A stretch of 64,000 nucleotides of DNA from the NCBI RefSeq assembly GCF_030270585.1, contig NZ_BSYI01000016.1, forward strand, positions 1 through 64,000. Reading direction: 5' to 3'. Made by a program: the position numbers and the translations under genes. The stretch is from Paralimibaculum aggregatum (GTDB lineage: Bacteria; Pseudomonadota; Alphaproteobacteria; Rhodobacterales; Rhodobacteraceae). Below are positions 50,896 through 59,893 of this stretch, in pieces; position 1 is the first letter of the stretch, and each line of letters starts with the position of its first letter. The notes under the pieces were generated by a model. That model was not told where the DNA came from. It saw only the letters and a list, made by a program, of their open reading frames with translations, and made no database searches.

Positions 50896-51689
50896 CCGCC
50901 CCGGCGCAGCCCGAGCGGGGCGGCACAGACCAGCCGGCCGCTCTCGGTGCGCTCCACGGTGATCGGCACGCCGTAGACCTCCGAGAGCCGCGCCGCGGTC
51001 AGCGCCGCCTCGGGCCGCCCGCGGGCGCGGATCGCGCCGCCCTGCATCAGCAGCACCTCGGCGCCGAGGGCAAAGGCCTGCTCCGGGTCATGGGTCGAGA
51101 AGATCACCCCCCGCCCCTCCGCCGCGCCGGCCCGGGCGAGCGCCGCGATCTCGGCCAGCACCCGCGCCCGGTTGCCGAAATCGAGGCTGGCGGTGGGCTC
51201 GTCCATCACCAGCAGCGGCGCGCCCTGCGCCAGCGCCCGCGCGATCAGCACGAGCTGGCGCTGGCCGCCGGAGAGGCGCGTGTAGTCCTGCCCGCCGAGC
51301 CCGGCGATGCCGAGCCGGTCCAGCGCCGCCGCCGCCGCCGCATGATCGGCCGCGCCGGGGCTGGCGAAGGGCCCGAGCCGCGCGGTGCGCCCCATCAGCA
51401 CGATCTCGCGCGCGGCATAGGGAAACGGCGGGGCATGGGCCTGCGGCACATAGGCGATGCGCCGGGCCACCGCGGCCCGCCCGAGCCGGGCCAGCGGCGC
51501 CTCGCCCAGCGTGACCGTGCCGCCGAGCGCCGGGATCAGCCCGAGCAGCGTGCGGAACAGCGTGGTCTTGCCGCAGCCGTTGGGCCCGAGCAGGCAGAGG
51601 ATCTCCCCCGGGCCGACCGCGAGCGAGAGCCCCCGCCCGATCGCCCGCCCGCCATGGCCGATGGCGAGGTCGCGCGCCGCGAGCCTCAC
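50892..51689 (-). CDS. FecE-like ABC transporter ATP-binding protein
   Basis: 265 residues from GTG 51689, overlapping the permease stop as GTGA. Walker A GPNGCGKTT, signature LSGGQRQLVLIARAL, Walker B LLVMDEPTASLDFGNR, switch STHD. It is of the type II importer class that serves siderophore, heme, B12 and some molybdate systems. It is the last gene of a four-gene unit with a FecCD permease and two binding proteins. Convergent with the amidohydrolase, sharing CTAG. Confidence 0.92.
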   Translation of the reverse strand: MRLAARDLAIGHGGRAIGRGLSLAVGPGEILCLLGPNGCGKTTLFRTLLGLIPALGGTVTLGEAPLARLGRAAVARRIAYVPQAHAPPFPYAAREIVLMGRTARLGPFASPGAADHAAAAAALDRLGIAGLGGQDYTRLSGGQRQLVLIARALAQGAPLLVMDEPTASLDFGNRARVLAEIAALARAGAAEGRGVIFSTHDPEQAFALGAEVLLMQGGAIRARGRPEAALTAARLSEVYGVPITVERTESGRLVCAAPLGLRRGG

Positions 51690-52681
51690 GACCAGCCCCG
51701 CCGCCCGCGCGCCAGCAGCCAGATGAAGAAGGGCGCGCCGATCGCCGCGGTGAGGATGCCGAGCGGCACCTCGGTGGCGGCGATGCTGCGGGCCAGCGTG
51801 TCCACCACCAGGAGATAGCCCGCCCCCACCGCCGCCGAGACCGGCAGCAGCCGCCCGAAGCCCGGCCCCACCAGCATCCGCCCGACATGCGGGATCACCA
51901 GCCCGACCCAGCCGACGACGCCGGCCACCGCGGTGACGCTCGCGGTCACCAGCGTCGCCGCCACCACGGTCCAGAGCCGCAGCCGCCCGGCCTCGACGCC
52001 GAGCGCGCGGGCCTCCTCGTCGCCCATGCCGAGCACGTTGATGCGCCAGCGCAGCAGCCCGAGCACCACCAGCCCCAGCACCACCGCCGGCAGCGCCGGG
52101 GCGATGTCGGCCGGGGTCACCGCGGCGAGCGAGCCGAGCAGCCAGAAGGTGATCGCGGGGAGCTGGTCATAGGGGTCGGCCAGCACCTTCACCAGCGAGG
52201 TCGCGGCCCCGGCCAGCGCCCCGACGACGACACCGGTGAGCACCAGGACCAGCGTCGGATCGCCGCGCTGCACCGCCGCCGCCACCACCCAGACCAGCGC
52301 CACCGCGCCGAGCCCGCCGGCAAAGGCCGCGAGCTGGATGCCGAGCACCGGCAGCGACAGGAAGATCCCGAGCACCGCGCCGAGCCCGGCGCCGGCCGAA
52401 ACGCCGAGGATGTCCGGCGAGACCAGCGGGTTGCGGAACAGCGCCTGATAGGCCGCCCCGGCCGAGGCCAGCGCCGCCCCGAGCAGCAGGGCCGCCGCGA
52501 CCCGCGGCAGCCGCACCTGGCGCACCACGATCCCGGCCTGGCGGTCGCCCTGGCCGAGCAGCGCCGCCGCCACCTCGCCGGGGGTCAGCGCATAGGGGCC
52601 GACCAGCAGCGCCGCGCCGGCCAGCACGAGCAGCGCCGCGAGCAGCGCCGCGCCGAGCCGCCAGCCGCCGCCCGCGGTCAC
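51686..52681 (-). CDS. FecCD family ABC transporter permease
   Basis: 331 residues from GTG 52681, whose GTGA overlaps the binding-protein stop. About ten membrane helices with FecCD/BtuC landmarks: VRLPRVAAALLLGAALASAG, AYQALFRNPLVSPDILGVSA, and GVVGWVGLVIPHVGRMLVGP. It is a homodimeric inner-membrane channel. Family members move iron chelates, B12 or, with MolA/ModA-type binding proteins, molybdate and tungstate. Here both kinds of binding protein are encoded upstream. Confidence 0.92.
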   Translation of the reverse strand: MTAGGGWRLGAALLAALLVLAGAALLVGPYALTPGEVAAALLGQGDRQAGIVVRQVRLPRVAAALLLGAALASAGAAYQALFRNPLVSPDILGVSAGAGLGAVLGIFLSLPVLGIQLAAFAGGLGAVALVWVVAAAVQRGDPTLVLVLTGVVVGALAGAATSLVKVLADPYDQLPAITFWLLGSLAAVTPADIAPALPAVVLGLVVLGLLRWRINVLGMGDEEARALGVEAGRLRLWTVVAATLVTASVTAVAGVVGWVGLVIPHVGRMLVGPGFGRLLPVSAAVGAGYLLVVDTLARSIAATEVPLGILTAAIGAPFFIWLLARGRRGWS

Positions 52682-53709
52682 CGCGGCGGGCTCCCCCCGG
52701 CCCAGGCCTCGAGCGTGTCGAGCTCGGCCTCGGTCAGCGCCACCTGGTAGTAGAGCGCGTAGAACTCCCGGATCTCGTCGCGCAGCCGTCCCCCCCAGCG
52801 CTCCGGCCAGAGCCGCCCGGCCATCCAGCGCAGCCCCATCATCCGGTTGATCGAGGGCGGCCGGTCGATCCAGCCGAAGGGCGCGGTGGGCGCGAGAAGC
52901 ACCCGCCCCGCGCGCAGCGCGGCGATCCCGGCCCAGAGCGGGTCCGCCCGCACCCGGCGATGGAACCCCGCATCCCAGGTCACGATGACCTCGGGATCGG
53001 CGACGATCACCTGCTCGATCGAGGCCTGCACGATGCGCCCGCGCCCCGGCGCCTCGGCGACGTTCACCCCGCCGGCGCGCTCGATGATCTCCGAATTGAT
53101 CGAGCCGCGCGTGCCGGTCTCGAGCCCGGCCGGCCCGCGCGCCAGATAGACCCGCGGGCGGGCCGCCTCCGGCACCCCGGCGAGCACCGCGTCGACCCGG
53201 GCCAGCGTGCCCTCGACATCGCGGGCCAGCCGCTCGGCGCGTTCCTCGACCCCGAGGATCGCGCCCATCAGCCGCAGCGCCTCGGCGGTCGCCTCGAAGC
53301 GCCCGTCGATCAGCACATAGGGGATCCCGGTCTGCGCCTGCACCCGGTCGGCGAGATCGACATAGGTCTCCCGCACCGAGCCGAAATCGAGGATCAGGTC
53401 GGGCGCCGCGGCGATCACCCGCTCGAGATTGGCCTCGCCGCCGCGGCCGGTGAGGCGGCCATGCTCCGGCAGGTCGCGATACGGCGCGGCGATGAACGGG
53501 CGCTCCTCCGGCCGCAGCGCCCGCGGCCAGCCGAGCATCGTCTCGGGCGCCAGCACGTAGAGGAACACCGCCGCCGGCGGCCCGGCGGCAAAGACCCGGC
53601 CGATCGTCTCGGGCACCTCGACGCGGCGCCCGGCGCTGTCGGTCACCATCCGCGCCGAGGCCGGCCAGGCCAGCGCGACCAGCAGCAGACAGGCCAGGAT
53701 CCGCGTCAT
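52678..53709 (-). CDS. BtuF/FecB-like periplasmic binding protein
   Basis: 343 residues from ATG 53709 with a signal peptide (ILACLLLVALAWPASA). It is a class III helical-backbone binding protein: VTDSAGRRVEVPETIGRVFA, DLILDFGSV, SINSEIIERAGGVNVAEAPG and VIVTWDAGFH. This fold fits the FecCD permease directly. It lies 3 bp after the ModA-like gene. The ligand may be a metal chelate or, as for MolA-type proteins, molybdate or tungstate. Confidence 0.88.
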   Translation of the reverse strand: MTRILACLLLVALAWPASARMVTDSAGRRVEVPETIGRVFAAGPPAAVFLYVLAPETMLGWPRALRPEERPFIAAPYRDLPEHGRLTGRGGEANLERVIAAAPDLILDFGSVRETYVDLADRVQAQTGIPYVLIDGRFEATAEALRLMGAILGVEERAERLARDVEGTLARVDAVLAGVPEAARPRVYLARGPAGLETGTRGSINSEIIERAGGVNVAEAPGRGRIVQASIEQVIVADPEVIVTWDAGFHRRVRADPLWAGIAALRAGRVLLAPTAPFGWIDRPPSINRMMGLRWMAGRLWPERWGGRLRDEIREFYALYYQVALTEAELDTLEAWAGGSPPR

Positions 53710-53712
53710 GCC

Positions 53713-54528
53713 TCACTCCCCGGCGGGCAGCGCCCCGCTCTCGAACCCGTATTCCGCAAGCACCCGCTGGCCCGCCGGCGACAGGATGTAGACGGCCAGC
53801 TTCCACGCCTCCTCGGGCGCGCCGTCGAGCACCATCAGGCCATAATCGGCGCCCACCGACAATGCCGCCGGGATCGCCACGATGCGCAGCTCCGGCACCT
53901 CGGCCCGTGCCAGCACGGCATTGGTGCAATAGGTCAGGAAGATGTCGGCGCGGTCGTTCTCCATCACCCAGCCATAGGTGTTGCGGCCCTCCGGGGCGCT
54001 GGCGCTGTCCGGCCCGCCGGTGAGCTGCAGCGCCTTCGCCTTGAGCGCCTCGGCGGCCCCGGGCACGAGCGCCTCGGCCCTGTCGAAGAGCGCCCAGGCA
54101 TAGTCGCCCGAGGGATCGGCCTTCGGCGTCGAGGTGCCGAGCCGGGTGCCATCGTCGAGCATCGCCGCGAGCAGCGTGTCGCTCTCCGCCGTCGCCTCCG
54201 GCTGGGTCAGCGCGCAGAGCCGGTTGCGCGCGAACAGCGCCACCGGGCCGCCGCGGCCCGCCGCCTCCAGCCTGCGCGGATGGCGCATGTTGGCCGAGGC
54301 GAAGACATGCGCCGTCTCGCCCGCCTCGATCCGCCCGCGCATCAGGCCCGAGGGGCCGAACCGCGTCTCCACCGCCGTGCCGTGGCGCTCGGCAAAGGCC
54401 TCCGCCACCGCGCCGAGGGCGGTCTTGAGGCTGCCGGCGGCAAACAGGGTCACCGGCTCGGCGGCGGCGCCGAGGCTCATCAGCATGGCTCCGGCGGCGA
54501 CGGCCCCGGCGATTGCGCGCGATCTCAT
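53713..54528 (-). CDS. ModA-like molybdate/oxyanion-binding protein
   Basis: 271 residues from ATG 54528, with GGAGG upstream; the signal peptide is AIAGAVAAGAMLMSLGAAAA-like. The mature part has the ModA pattern: VTLFAAGSLKTALGAVAEAF, RFGPSGLMRGRIEAG, VFASANMRHPRRL, LFARNRLCAL and STPKADPSGDYAW. These are the oxyanion-binding Ser/Ala loops of molybdate-binding proteins. It is encoded first in a FecCD-type operon that also has a BtuF-like binding protein, and is divergent from a MOT1-family molybdate transporter, which supports a molybdate or tungstate role. Confidence 0.85.
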   Translation of the reverse strand: MRSRAIAGAVAAGAMLMSLGAAAEPVTLFAAGSLKTALGAVAEAFAERHGTAVETRFGPSGLMRGRIEAGETAHVFASANMRHPRRLEAAGRGGPVALFARNRLCALTQPEATAESDTLLAAMLDDGTRLGTSTPKADPSGDYAWALFDRAEALVPGAAEALKAKALQLTGGPDSASAPEGRNTYGWVMENDRADIFLTYCTNAVLARAEVPELRIVAIPAALSVGADYGLMVLDGAPEEAWKLAVYILSPAGQRVLAEYGFESGALPAGE

Positions 54529-54564
54529 GGTGGTCCTCCCCTTGTCTCGACCTGCACCTTCTGA

Positions 54565-54578
54565 TGCATTCTCATGCA
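54565..54578. promoter_or_regulatory. Small inverted repeat between the two molybdate-type units
   Basis: TGCAT-TCTC-ATGCA lies in the 109-bp gap between the divergent ModA-like and MOT1-family genes, in an AT-richer stretch. It is a reasonable operator for a shared regulator; it does not match the ModE consensus as I know it. Confidence 0.5.
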
Positions 54579-54637
54579 AAATTACGCAATCCTTGTTGTT
54601 TCGTTCGAGGCAATCGCCATCCGTCGCGGAGGCTGGC

Positions 54638-55792
54638 ATGATGTGCACCATGAACACACCGGCGACACATGCGGCGCGGCTCGGCCGCGGGCTGCGCGAG
54701 GCCAATGGCGCGCTCGGCGATCTCGGCACGCTCCTGCCGCTGATGCTGGGCGCGATCGCCATGGGCGGGCTGGCGCCGGCGCCGGTGCTGGCCGGCTTCG
54801 GCCTGGCCTATCTGATGACCGCGGCGGTCTATCGCCTGCCGGTGCCGGTGCAGCCGATGAAGGCGGTGGCGGCGCTGGTGGTGACCGGCGCGGTGAGCCC
54901 GGCGGCGCTGGCGGCGAGCGGGGTGCTGCTCGGCGCGGTGCTGCTGCTGCTCGGCACCGGCGGCGCGGTGAAGCGGCTGGCGCGCGCGGTGCCGCAATCG
55001 GTGCTGGCGGGGCTGCAGCTCGGGCTCGGGCTGACGCTGGGGGCGGTGGCGCTCGGGCTGATGGCGGAGGCGCCGGCGGTGGCGGGGCTGACGCTGGCGG
55101 TGCTGCTGCTGGCCTTCGTCGCGCCGGCGCTGCCGGCGGCGGTTCTGGCGCTGGCGGTCGCGGCGATCGCCGGGCAGCTGCTGGGGCCGCCGGCCGAGGC
55201 GCCGCCTGCGCCCGCCGCCTTCGCGCTCCCCGGCTGGCCCGACCGCGCGGAGATCGAACTGGCGGTGACCGGGCTCGCCCTGCCCCAGCTCGCGATGACG
55301 CTGACCAATGCGGTGCTGCTGACGGCGCTGGTGGCGGGCGATCTCTTCGGCGAGCGGGCGGCGCATGTCACCCCGCGGCGGCTGCTGCTGACCAGCGGGG
55401 CGGCGAACCTGCTGCTCTGCCCCCTCGGCGCGCTGCCGATGTGCCACGGCGCCGGCGGGCTGGCGGCGCATCACCGCTTCGGCGCGCGGAGCGGGCTGGC
55501 GCCGGCGCTGCTCGGCAGCGGGCTGCTGGCGCTGGCGCTGGCGCCCGCCGAAGCCGCCCGGGTGCTGGCCCTGCTGCCGGCGGCGGGGCTCGGCGCGCTG
55601 CTGCTGGTGGCGGCGGGGCAGCTTGCGCTCGGCCGTCGGCTCGCCGATGCCCGCCCCTCCTGCCGGCCGGTGATCGCGCTGGCGGCGCTGGTCACGCTCT
55701 GGCAGGACCCCTTCCTCGGGCTGCTCGCCGGGCTCGCGGCGGAGACGGCACGGGTCGCGCTCCTGCGCCGGCTGCACCGCCGCGAGGGCTGA
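54638..55792 (+). CDS. MOT1 family molybdate transporter (sulfate-permease-like)
   Basis: 384 residues from ATG 54638; ATG 54641 and ATG 54650 are in frame, and GGAGG is 5-8 nt before the first two. It carries the MOT1 signatures: ANGALGDLGTLLPLMLGAIA and AVYRLPVPVQPMKAVAALVV, plus LPMCHGAGGLAAHHRFGAR. About ten membrane helices. MOT1 proteins are high-affinity molybdate uptake carriers in plants and bacteria. Its divergent neighbour is the ModA-like/FecCD importer, so this locus holds two separate oxyanion uptake systems. Confidence 0.87.
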   Translation: MMCTMNTPATHAARLGRGLREANGALGDLGTLLPLMLGAIAMGGLAPAPVLAGFGLAYLMTAAVYRLPVPVQPMKAVAALVVTGAVSPAALAASGVLLGAVLLLLGTGGAVKRLARAVPQSVLAGLQLGLGLTLGAVALGLMAEAPAVAGLTLAVLLLAFVAPALPAAVLALAVAAIAGQLLGPPAEAPPAPAAFALPGWPDRAEIELAVTGLALPQLAMTLTNAVLLTALVAGDLFGERAAHVTPRRLLLTSGAANLLLCPLGALPMCHGAGGLAAHHRFGARSGLAPALLGSGLLALALAPAEAARVLALLPAAGLGALLLVAAGQLALGRRLADARPSCRPVIALAALVTLWQDPFLGLLAGLAAETARVALLRRLHRREG

Positions 55793-55809
55793 GCCCCGGC
55801 AGAGGCGCC

Positions 55810-56427
55810 TCAGGCCGCGGGCGGCAGCCCCAGCACCTCGCCGGCGCGGATCACCGCCGGGTCGTAGGCCTTGCGCGCGAAGACCTCGCGCACCGCCTCG
55901 GCAAAGCTCTCCAGCGGCTCGGTCGGATAGTCCGGATCGAAGCTCGACTGGTCCCAGCGCTCGCAGAAATCGGCGCAGCTCCGGAAGCAGGGATGCCCGG
56001 CGAAACGCTGGCGCTCCTCCGGGTCCCGGCCATAGTGATGCGCGTAGTAGTAGGTCTGGAACAGGCCGTGATGCTCGACCACCCAGGCGACCTCCTCGCG
56101 CACGAAGGGGCGGAGGATCTCGGCGGCCATGCGGTCGTGGTTCTTCGGCGCCAGCCGGTCGCCGATATCGTGCAGCAGGGCGGCCACCACCCAGTCGATG
56201 TCGGCACCGTCGCGGCGCGCGCGGGTGGCGGCCTGCAGCCCGTGCTCGAGCCGGGTGATGCGGTAGCCCGAGAGCGTCTCGTCGGCCTGCATCGCCAGCT
56301 CCTTCAGCAGCCGGTCGGCGGTGCCCGCGGTGAAGGGCTTCTCGAAACGCTCGAGCAGCTCGTAATCCTCGCGCGTGCCGTCCTTCATCTGCGTGAAGGA
56401 CACCACGGGCTGCGCGCTGTCGTCCAT
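55810..56427 (-). CDS. HD-domain protein, related in its core to PhnZ-type oxygenases
   Basis: 205 residues from ATG 56427. Metal-site residues of the HD fold are visible: Glu61-His62 (RLEHGLQAA), His86-Asp87 (ALLHDIGD), His97, His119-His120 (VVEHHGLF) and Asp154 (CADFCERW). The LEHxLQxA start and two extra His after the HD pair suit a dinuclear site as in PhnZ/TmpB mixed-valence iron oxygenases. However, the Tyr-x-x-Glu lid that precedes the first His in PhnZ is not present (LSGY instead). It may be an oxygenase with a different substrate or a phosphohydrolase. Convergent with the MOT1 gene and adjacent to a LysR regulator. Confidence 0.75.
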   Translation of the reverse strand: MDDSAQPVVSFTQMKDGTREDYELLERFEKPFTAGTADRLLKELAMQADETLSGYRITRLEHGLQAATRARRDGADIDWVVAALLHDIGDRLAPKNHDRMAAEILRPFVREEVAWVVEHHGLFQTYYYAHHYGRDPEERQRFAGHPCFRSCADFCERWDQSSFDPDYPTEPLESFAEAVREVFARKAYDPAVIRAGEVLGLPPAA

Positions 56428-56509
56428 GCCGGCTCTCCTCTGCTGCTGCTGGCGGCGATGCTGGCGCAAGCGGCGCGGCATGTGAAGCGTTTTCGCGGCC
56501 GGCGCAGGG

Positions 56510-57418
56510 CTACTCCGCCGCCAGCGCGGCGGCGCCGGGGGCCGCCAGCCCGTCCTTCAGGAAGGCGATGAAGCGGTCGGTCAGCGGGTGCCCGCCGGGG
56601 CCGCGATAGGCCACCATCGCGGTCTCCGGCAGCGCGGGAAGCGGCGCGCCGAGGATGCGCATTCCCGCCGCCGCCGAGCGCGCCACCGCCGAGACCCCGA
56701 GCTGCGCCTGCACCGCCGAGCGCACCGCCTGGATCGCGTTCGCCTCGGTGCCGACGCGCCAGCCGAGCCCGGCCCGGTCGAGCGCCTCGAGCGCCACCCG
56801 TCGGAAGCTGCAGGGCGGCTGCATCAGCACCAGCGGCACCGGCTCGGCCAGCGGCGCCCCCTGCGGCGCCCCCTGCGACGCGGCGACCCAGACCATCGGC
56901 TCGGTCAGCAGCACCTCCCCGTCATCCGCGCCCATGCCGCCATCCGGCCCGGCCACCGCGACATCCAGCGCGCCGGAGGCCAGCGCCTCGCGCAGCATCA
57001 GCCCGGTGCCGAGGCGCAGCTCGAAGACCAGCTTCGGATGCGCCTGGCGGAAGCGGCCGAGCAGCGCGTGCAGATGGTCCGGCGCGAGATAGTCGGCAAA
57101 GCCCACGCGGAACGGCGCCGCCGCCTCCGGCGCGGTGAGCGCGGTGGCCGCCTCGTCGGCAAGCGCGAGGATGCGCCGGGCATAGCCGATCAGCAGCTCG
57201 CCCTCCGGCGTCTGGCTGACATGGCGGCTCGAGCGCCGGAGCAGGCGCGTCTGCAGCCGCTCCTCGAGCTTGGCGATCTGCAGGCTCACGGCAGACTGGG
57301 TGCGCCCGATCCGCTCCGCCGCCGCGGAGAAGCTGCCGGTGTCGGCGATCGCCACCAGCGCCCGCAGCGTGATGAGATCGACATCGAGGCGGAAGGGAGA
57401 TCTATTGGCGTCGCTCAT
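56510..57418 (-). CDS. LysR family transcriptional regulator
   Basis: 302 residues from ATG 57418; GTG 57445 would add nine residues, and neither has a strong ribosome site. N-terminal helix-turn-helix LITLRALVAIADTGSFSAAA, ERIGRTQSAVSLQIAKLEER, then a LysR effector domain (FRVGFADYLAPDHLHALLG, MQPPCSFRRVALEALDRAGL). The Met-Gln-Pro-Pro-Cys segment is typical for the ArgP/IciA-unlike 'NAC/CbbR-short' group. It is divergent from the oxidoreductase at 57552 with a 133-bp gap, a classical LysR-target arrangement. Confidence 0.92.
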   Translation of the reverse strand: MSDANRSPFRLDVDLITLRALVAIADTGSFSAAAERIGRTQSAVSLQIAKLEERLQTRLLRRSSRHVSQTPEGELLIGYARRILALADEAATALTAPEAAAPFRVGFADYLAPDHLHALLGRFRQAHPKLVFELRLGTGLMLREALASGALDVAVAGPDGGMGADDGEVLLTEPMVWVAASQGAPQGAPLAEPVPLVLMQPPCSFRRVALEALDRAGLGWRVGTEANAIQAVRSAVQAQLGVSAVARSAAAGMRILGAPLPALPETAMVAYRGPGGHPLTDRFIAFLKDGLAAPGAAALAAE

Positions 57419-57551
57419 CGGTCGAATTGGCACAACTCGTTTCACTGATCACCGGCAGGCTGCCATATCGCTCATCGGAGCGCAATGATCCATGAGCGCT
57501 GCCAATGGCACTCGCCTGCCCCGCCAGGCCCCCGAGGGAAGGAGCCCCGAC

Positions 57552-58568
57552 ATGACCATGATGAAGGCGATCGGCTACACCAGGAGCCGCCCGATCGACG
57601 CGCCGGAGGCGCTCGAGGCCGTGGAGATCCCGGTTCCCGAGCTGCGCCCGCGCGATCTCCTCGTCGAGGTGCAGGCGGTCTCGGTCAACCCCGTGGACGT
57701 CAAGGTGCGGATGCGCGCCGAGCCGGAGAGCGGCCACAAGATCCTCGGCTTCGACGCCGCCGGGATCGTCCGCGCCGCCGGGCCGGAGGCGACGCTGTTC
57801 CGGCCGGGGGACGCGGTCTTCTATGCCGGCGACGTCACGCGCCAGGGCACCAACGCGGCGCTGCACGCGGTGGACGAGCGCATCGTCGGTGCCAAGCCCG
57901 CCAGCCTCTCGATGACCGATGCGGCGGCGCTGCCGCTCACCGCGATCACCGCCTGGGAGCTGCTGTTCGACAGCTTCCGCATCCCGGAGGGCGGCGGCGC
58001 CGGGCAGAGCCTGCTGGTGATCGGCGGCGCCGGCGGGGTCGGCTCGATCCTGATCCAGCTGGCGCGGCAGCTCACCGGGCTCCGGGTGATCGCCACCGCC
58101 TCGCGCGACGAGACCCGCGACTGGTGCCGCCGCATGGGCGCGCATGACATCGTCGACCACCGCGCGCCGCTGCCGGCGCAGCTCGCCGCGCTCGGCGTGC
58201 AGCCCGACCACGTGGCGGCGCTGACCGCCACCGACCGGCATTTCGACGCCATCGTCGAGATGATCCGCCCGCGCGGCCAGATCGGCATGATCGACGATCC
58301 GCAGGGCCTCGACATCATGAAGATCAAGCCCAAGGCGCTCTCCTTCCACATCGAGTTCATGTTCGCCCGCTCGATGTTCCGGACCGCCGACATGGATGCC
58401 CAGCACGCGCTGCTCGACCGGGTGGCGGCGCTGGTCGATGCCGGCCGGATCGTCACCACCGCCAACGAGACGCTGGGGCCGCTGACGGTGGAGAGCCTGC
58501 GCGCGGCGCACAGGAAGCAGGAGAGCGGCCGCGCCATCGGCAAGACCGTGCTCGGCGCGATCGCCTGA
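57552..58568 (+). CDS. Zinc-lacking quinone-oxidoreductase-like ADH family protein
   Basis: 338 residues from ATG 57552, with GGAG 8 nt upstream. Medium-chain reductase fold: [25 protein letters not shown] loop [21 protein letters not shown] and the ending GKTVLGAI. The catalytic-zinc Cys and the structural four-Cys loop of true alcohol dehydrogenases are missing, as in zinc-binding-ADH-named QOR/YhdH-type enzymes that reduce quinones or enones. It is divergent from the LysR gene, its likely regulator. A strong hairpin follows. Confidence 0.88.
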   Translation: MTMMKAIGYTRSRPIDAPEALEAVEIPVPELRPRDLLVEVQAVSVNPVDVKVRMRAEPESGHKILGFDAAGIVRAAGPEATLFRPGDAVFYAGDVTRQGTNAALHAVDERIVGAKPASLSMTDAAALPLTAITAWELLFDSFRIPEGGGAGQSLLVIGGAGGVGSILIQLARQLTGLRVIATASRDETRDWCRRMGAHDIVDHRAPLPAQLAALGVQPDHVAALTATDRHFDAIVEMIRPRGQIGMIDDPQGLDIMKIKPKALSFHIEFMFARSMFRTADMDAQHALLDRVAALVDAGRIVTTANETLGPLTVESLRAAHRKQESGRAIGKTVLGAIA

Positions 58569-58596
58569 CGCCGCCCGCCCCCGGCTTCCGGGCCCG

Positions 58597-58625
58597 GGCG
58601 CGCGGCCATCGCCGGGCCGCGCGCC
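58597..58625 (+). terminator. Hairpin terminator after the oxidoreductase
   Basis: An 11-bp perfect stem, GGCGCGCGGCC (58597-58607) with GGCCGCGCGCC (58615-58625), 7-nt loop, 28 bp past the stop. No T-run. Confidence 0.7.
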
Positions 58626-58936
58626 GCCCCCGTGACAACGCGGCGCCGGCATGATTATGCTGCGCCGCAACATCACTCGGAGAGACCGCCGGACGGGAGA
58701 TTCGGTTGCTCAATGGCACGCGACCTGCGGGAAATATATTGATACCGCGTAAATTTGTGTGGTTTAGACGGTTTTAAGCGAAGGCAGGCCACATATATCG
58801 GGGCCTCGACAGCATGGCGCCGGGTCATAGAGATTTACGAAACCGCCCGGCCGCTTTACGAGCAGGACCGCGCACCGCGTCGGGCGGCCATGAACAGCGG
58901 CGGCGGGGCAGAACATTCACCGGACGGGAAGCACCG
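58626..58936. other. Control region upstream of cysD
   Basis: 311 bp without a supported gene. The middle (58730-58800) is clearly AT-rich for this genome (GAAATATATTGATACCG, GTAAATTTGTGTGG). A near-consensus sigma-54 element lies at its left edge. A further open frame that would extend cysD to 58814 lacks a ribosome site and coding bias. Confidence 0.6.
58714..58728 (+). promoter_or_regulatory. Near-consensus sigma-54 promoter before cysD
   Basis: TGGCAC-GCGAC-CTGC differs from TGGCAC-N5-TTGC only at the first T of the -12 box and retains both invariant GG and GC. It lies 209 bp before cysD on the coding strand. A sigma-70-type promoter in the AT-rich stretch downstream is an alternative. 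Confidence 0.5.
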
Positions 58937-59893
58937 ATGCAGATCACCGAGGCAGACCACGACGAGGCCGGGGCGGCAGGGGGAACGGGCTCGGCGGGCC
59001 TGACCCATCTCGACCGGCTCGAATCCGAGAGCATTCACATCATCCGCGAGGTGGCGGCGGAGTTCCGCAACCCGGTGATGCTCTACTCGATCGGCAAGGA
59101 CAGCGCGGTGATGCTGCATCTCGCGATGAAGGCCTTCGCCCCCGGCAAGCCGCCCTTCCCGCTGCTGCATGTCGACACCACCTGGAAGTTCCGGGAGATG
59201 ATCACCTTCCGCGACGAGACGGCGGCGCGGCTCGGGCTCGACCTGATCGTGCACATCAACCAGGAGGGGGTGGCCCGCGGCATCGGCCCGATCAGCCACG
59301 GCTCGCGCCTGCACACCGACGTGATGAAGACCGAGGGGCTGAAGCAGGCGCTCGACAAGTACGGCTTCGACGCGGCCTTCGGCGGCGCCCGGCGCGACGA
59401 GGAGAAATCCCGCGCCAAGGAGCGCGTCTTCTCGTTCCGCAGCAAGGCCCATCGCTGGGACCCGAAGAACCAGCGCCCGGAGCTCTGGAACCTCTACAAC
59501 ACGCGCATCGCCAAGGGCGAGAGCGTGCGCGTCTTCCCGCTCTCGAACTGGACCGAGCTCGACATCTGGCAGTATATCCGCCGCGAGAACATCCCCCTCG
59601 TCCCGCTCTATTTCGCCGCGAAGCGCCCGATCGTGATGCGCGACGGGGTGATGGTGATGCGCGACGACGAGCGCCTGCCGCTCGAGCCCGGCGAGACGCC
59701 CGAGATGCGCCAGGTGCGCTTCCGCACGCTCGGCTGCTACCCGCTGACGGGGGCCGTGGACTCCGCCGCCGCCAGCGTCTCCGACATCATCGTGGAGCTC
59801 CTGCAGTCGCGCCATTCCGAGCGCCAGGGCCGGGTCATCGACAAGGACCAGATCGGCTCGATGGAGAAGAAGAAGCAGGAAGGGTATTTCTGA
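58937..59893 (+). CDS. cysD: Sulfate adenylyltransferase subunit 2 (CysD)
   Basis: 318 residues from ATG 58937, with GGGAAG upstream. PP-loop ATP pyrophosphatase motif [14 protein letters not shown] near residue 50, followed by family motifs [16 protein letters not shown] and [17 protein letters not shown]. CysD adenylates sulfate to APS together with the GTPase CysN. Length is normal (300-320). Its TGA overlaps the cysNC ATG by one base, so the subunits are made in step. Confidence 0.96.
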   Translation: MQITEADHDEAGAAGGTGSAGLTHLDRLESESIHIIREVAAEFRNPVMLYSIGKDSAVMLHLAMKAFAPGKPPFPLLHVDTTWKFREMITFRDETAARLGLDLIVHINQEGVARGIGPISHGSRLHTDVMKTEGLKQALDKYGFDAAFGGARRDEEKSRAKERVFSFRSKAHRWDPKNQRPELWNLYNTRIAKGESVRVFPLSNWTELDIWQYIRRENIPLVPLYFAAKRPIVMRDGVMVMRDDERLPLEPGETPEMRQVRFRTLGCYPLTGAVDSAAASVSDIIVELLQSRHSERQGRVIDKDQIGSMEKKKQEGYF

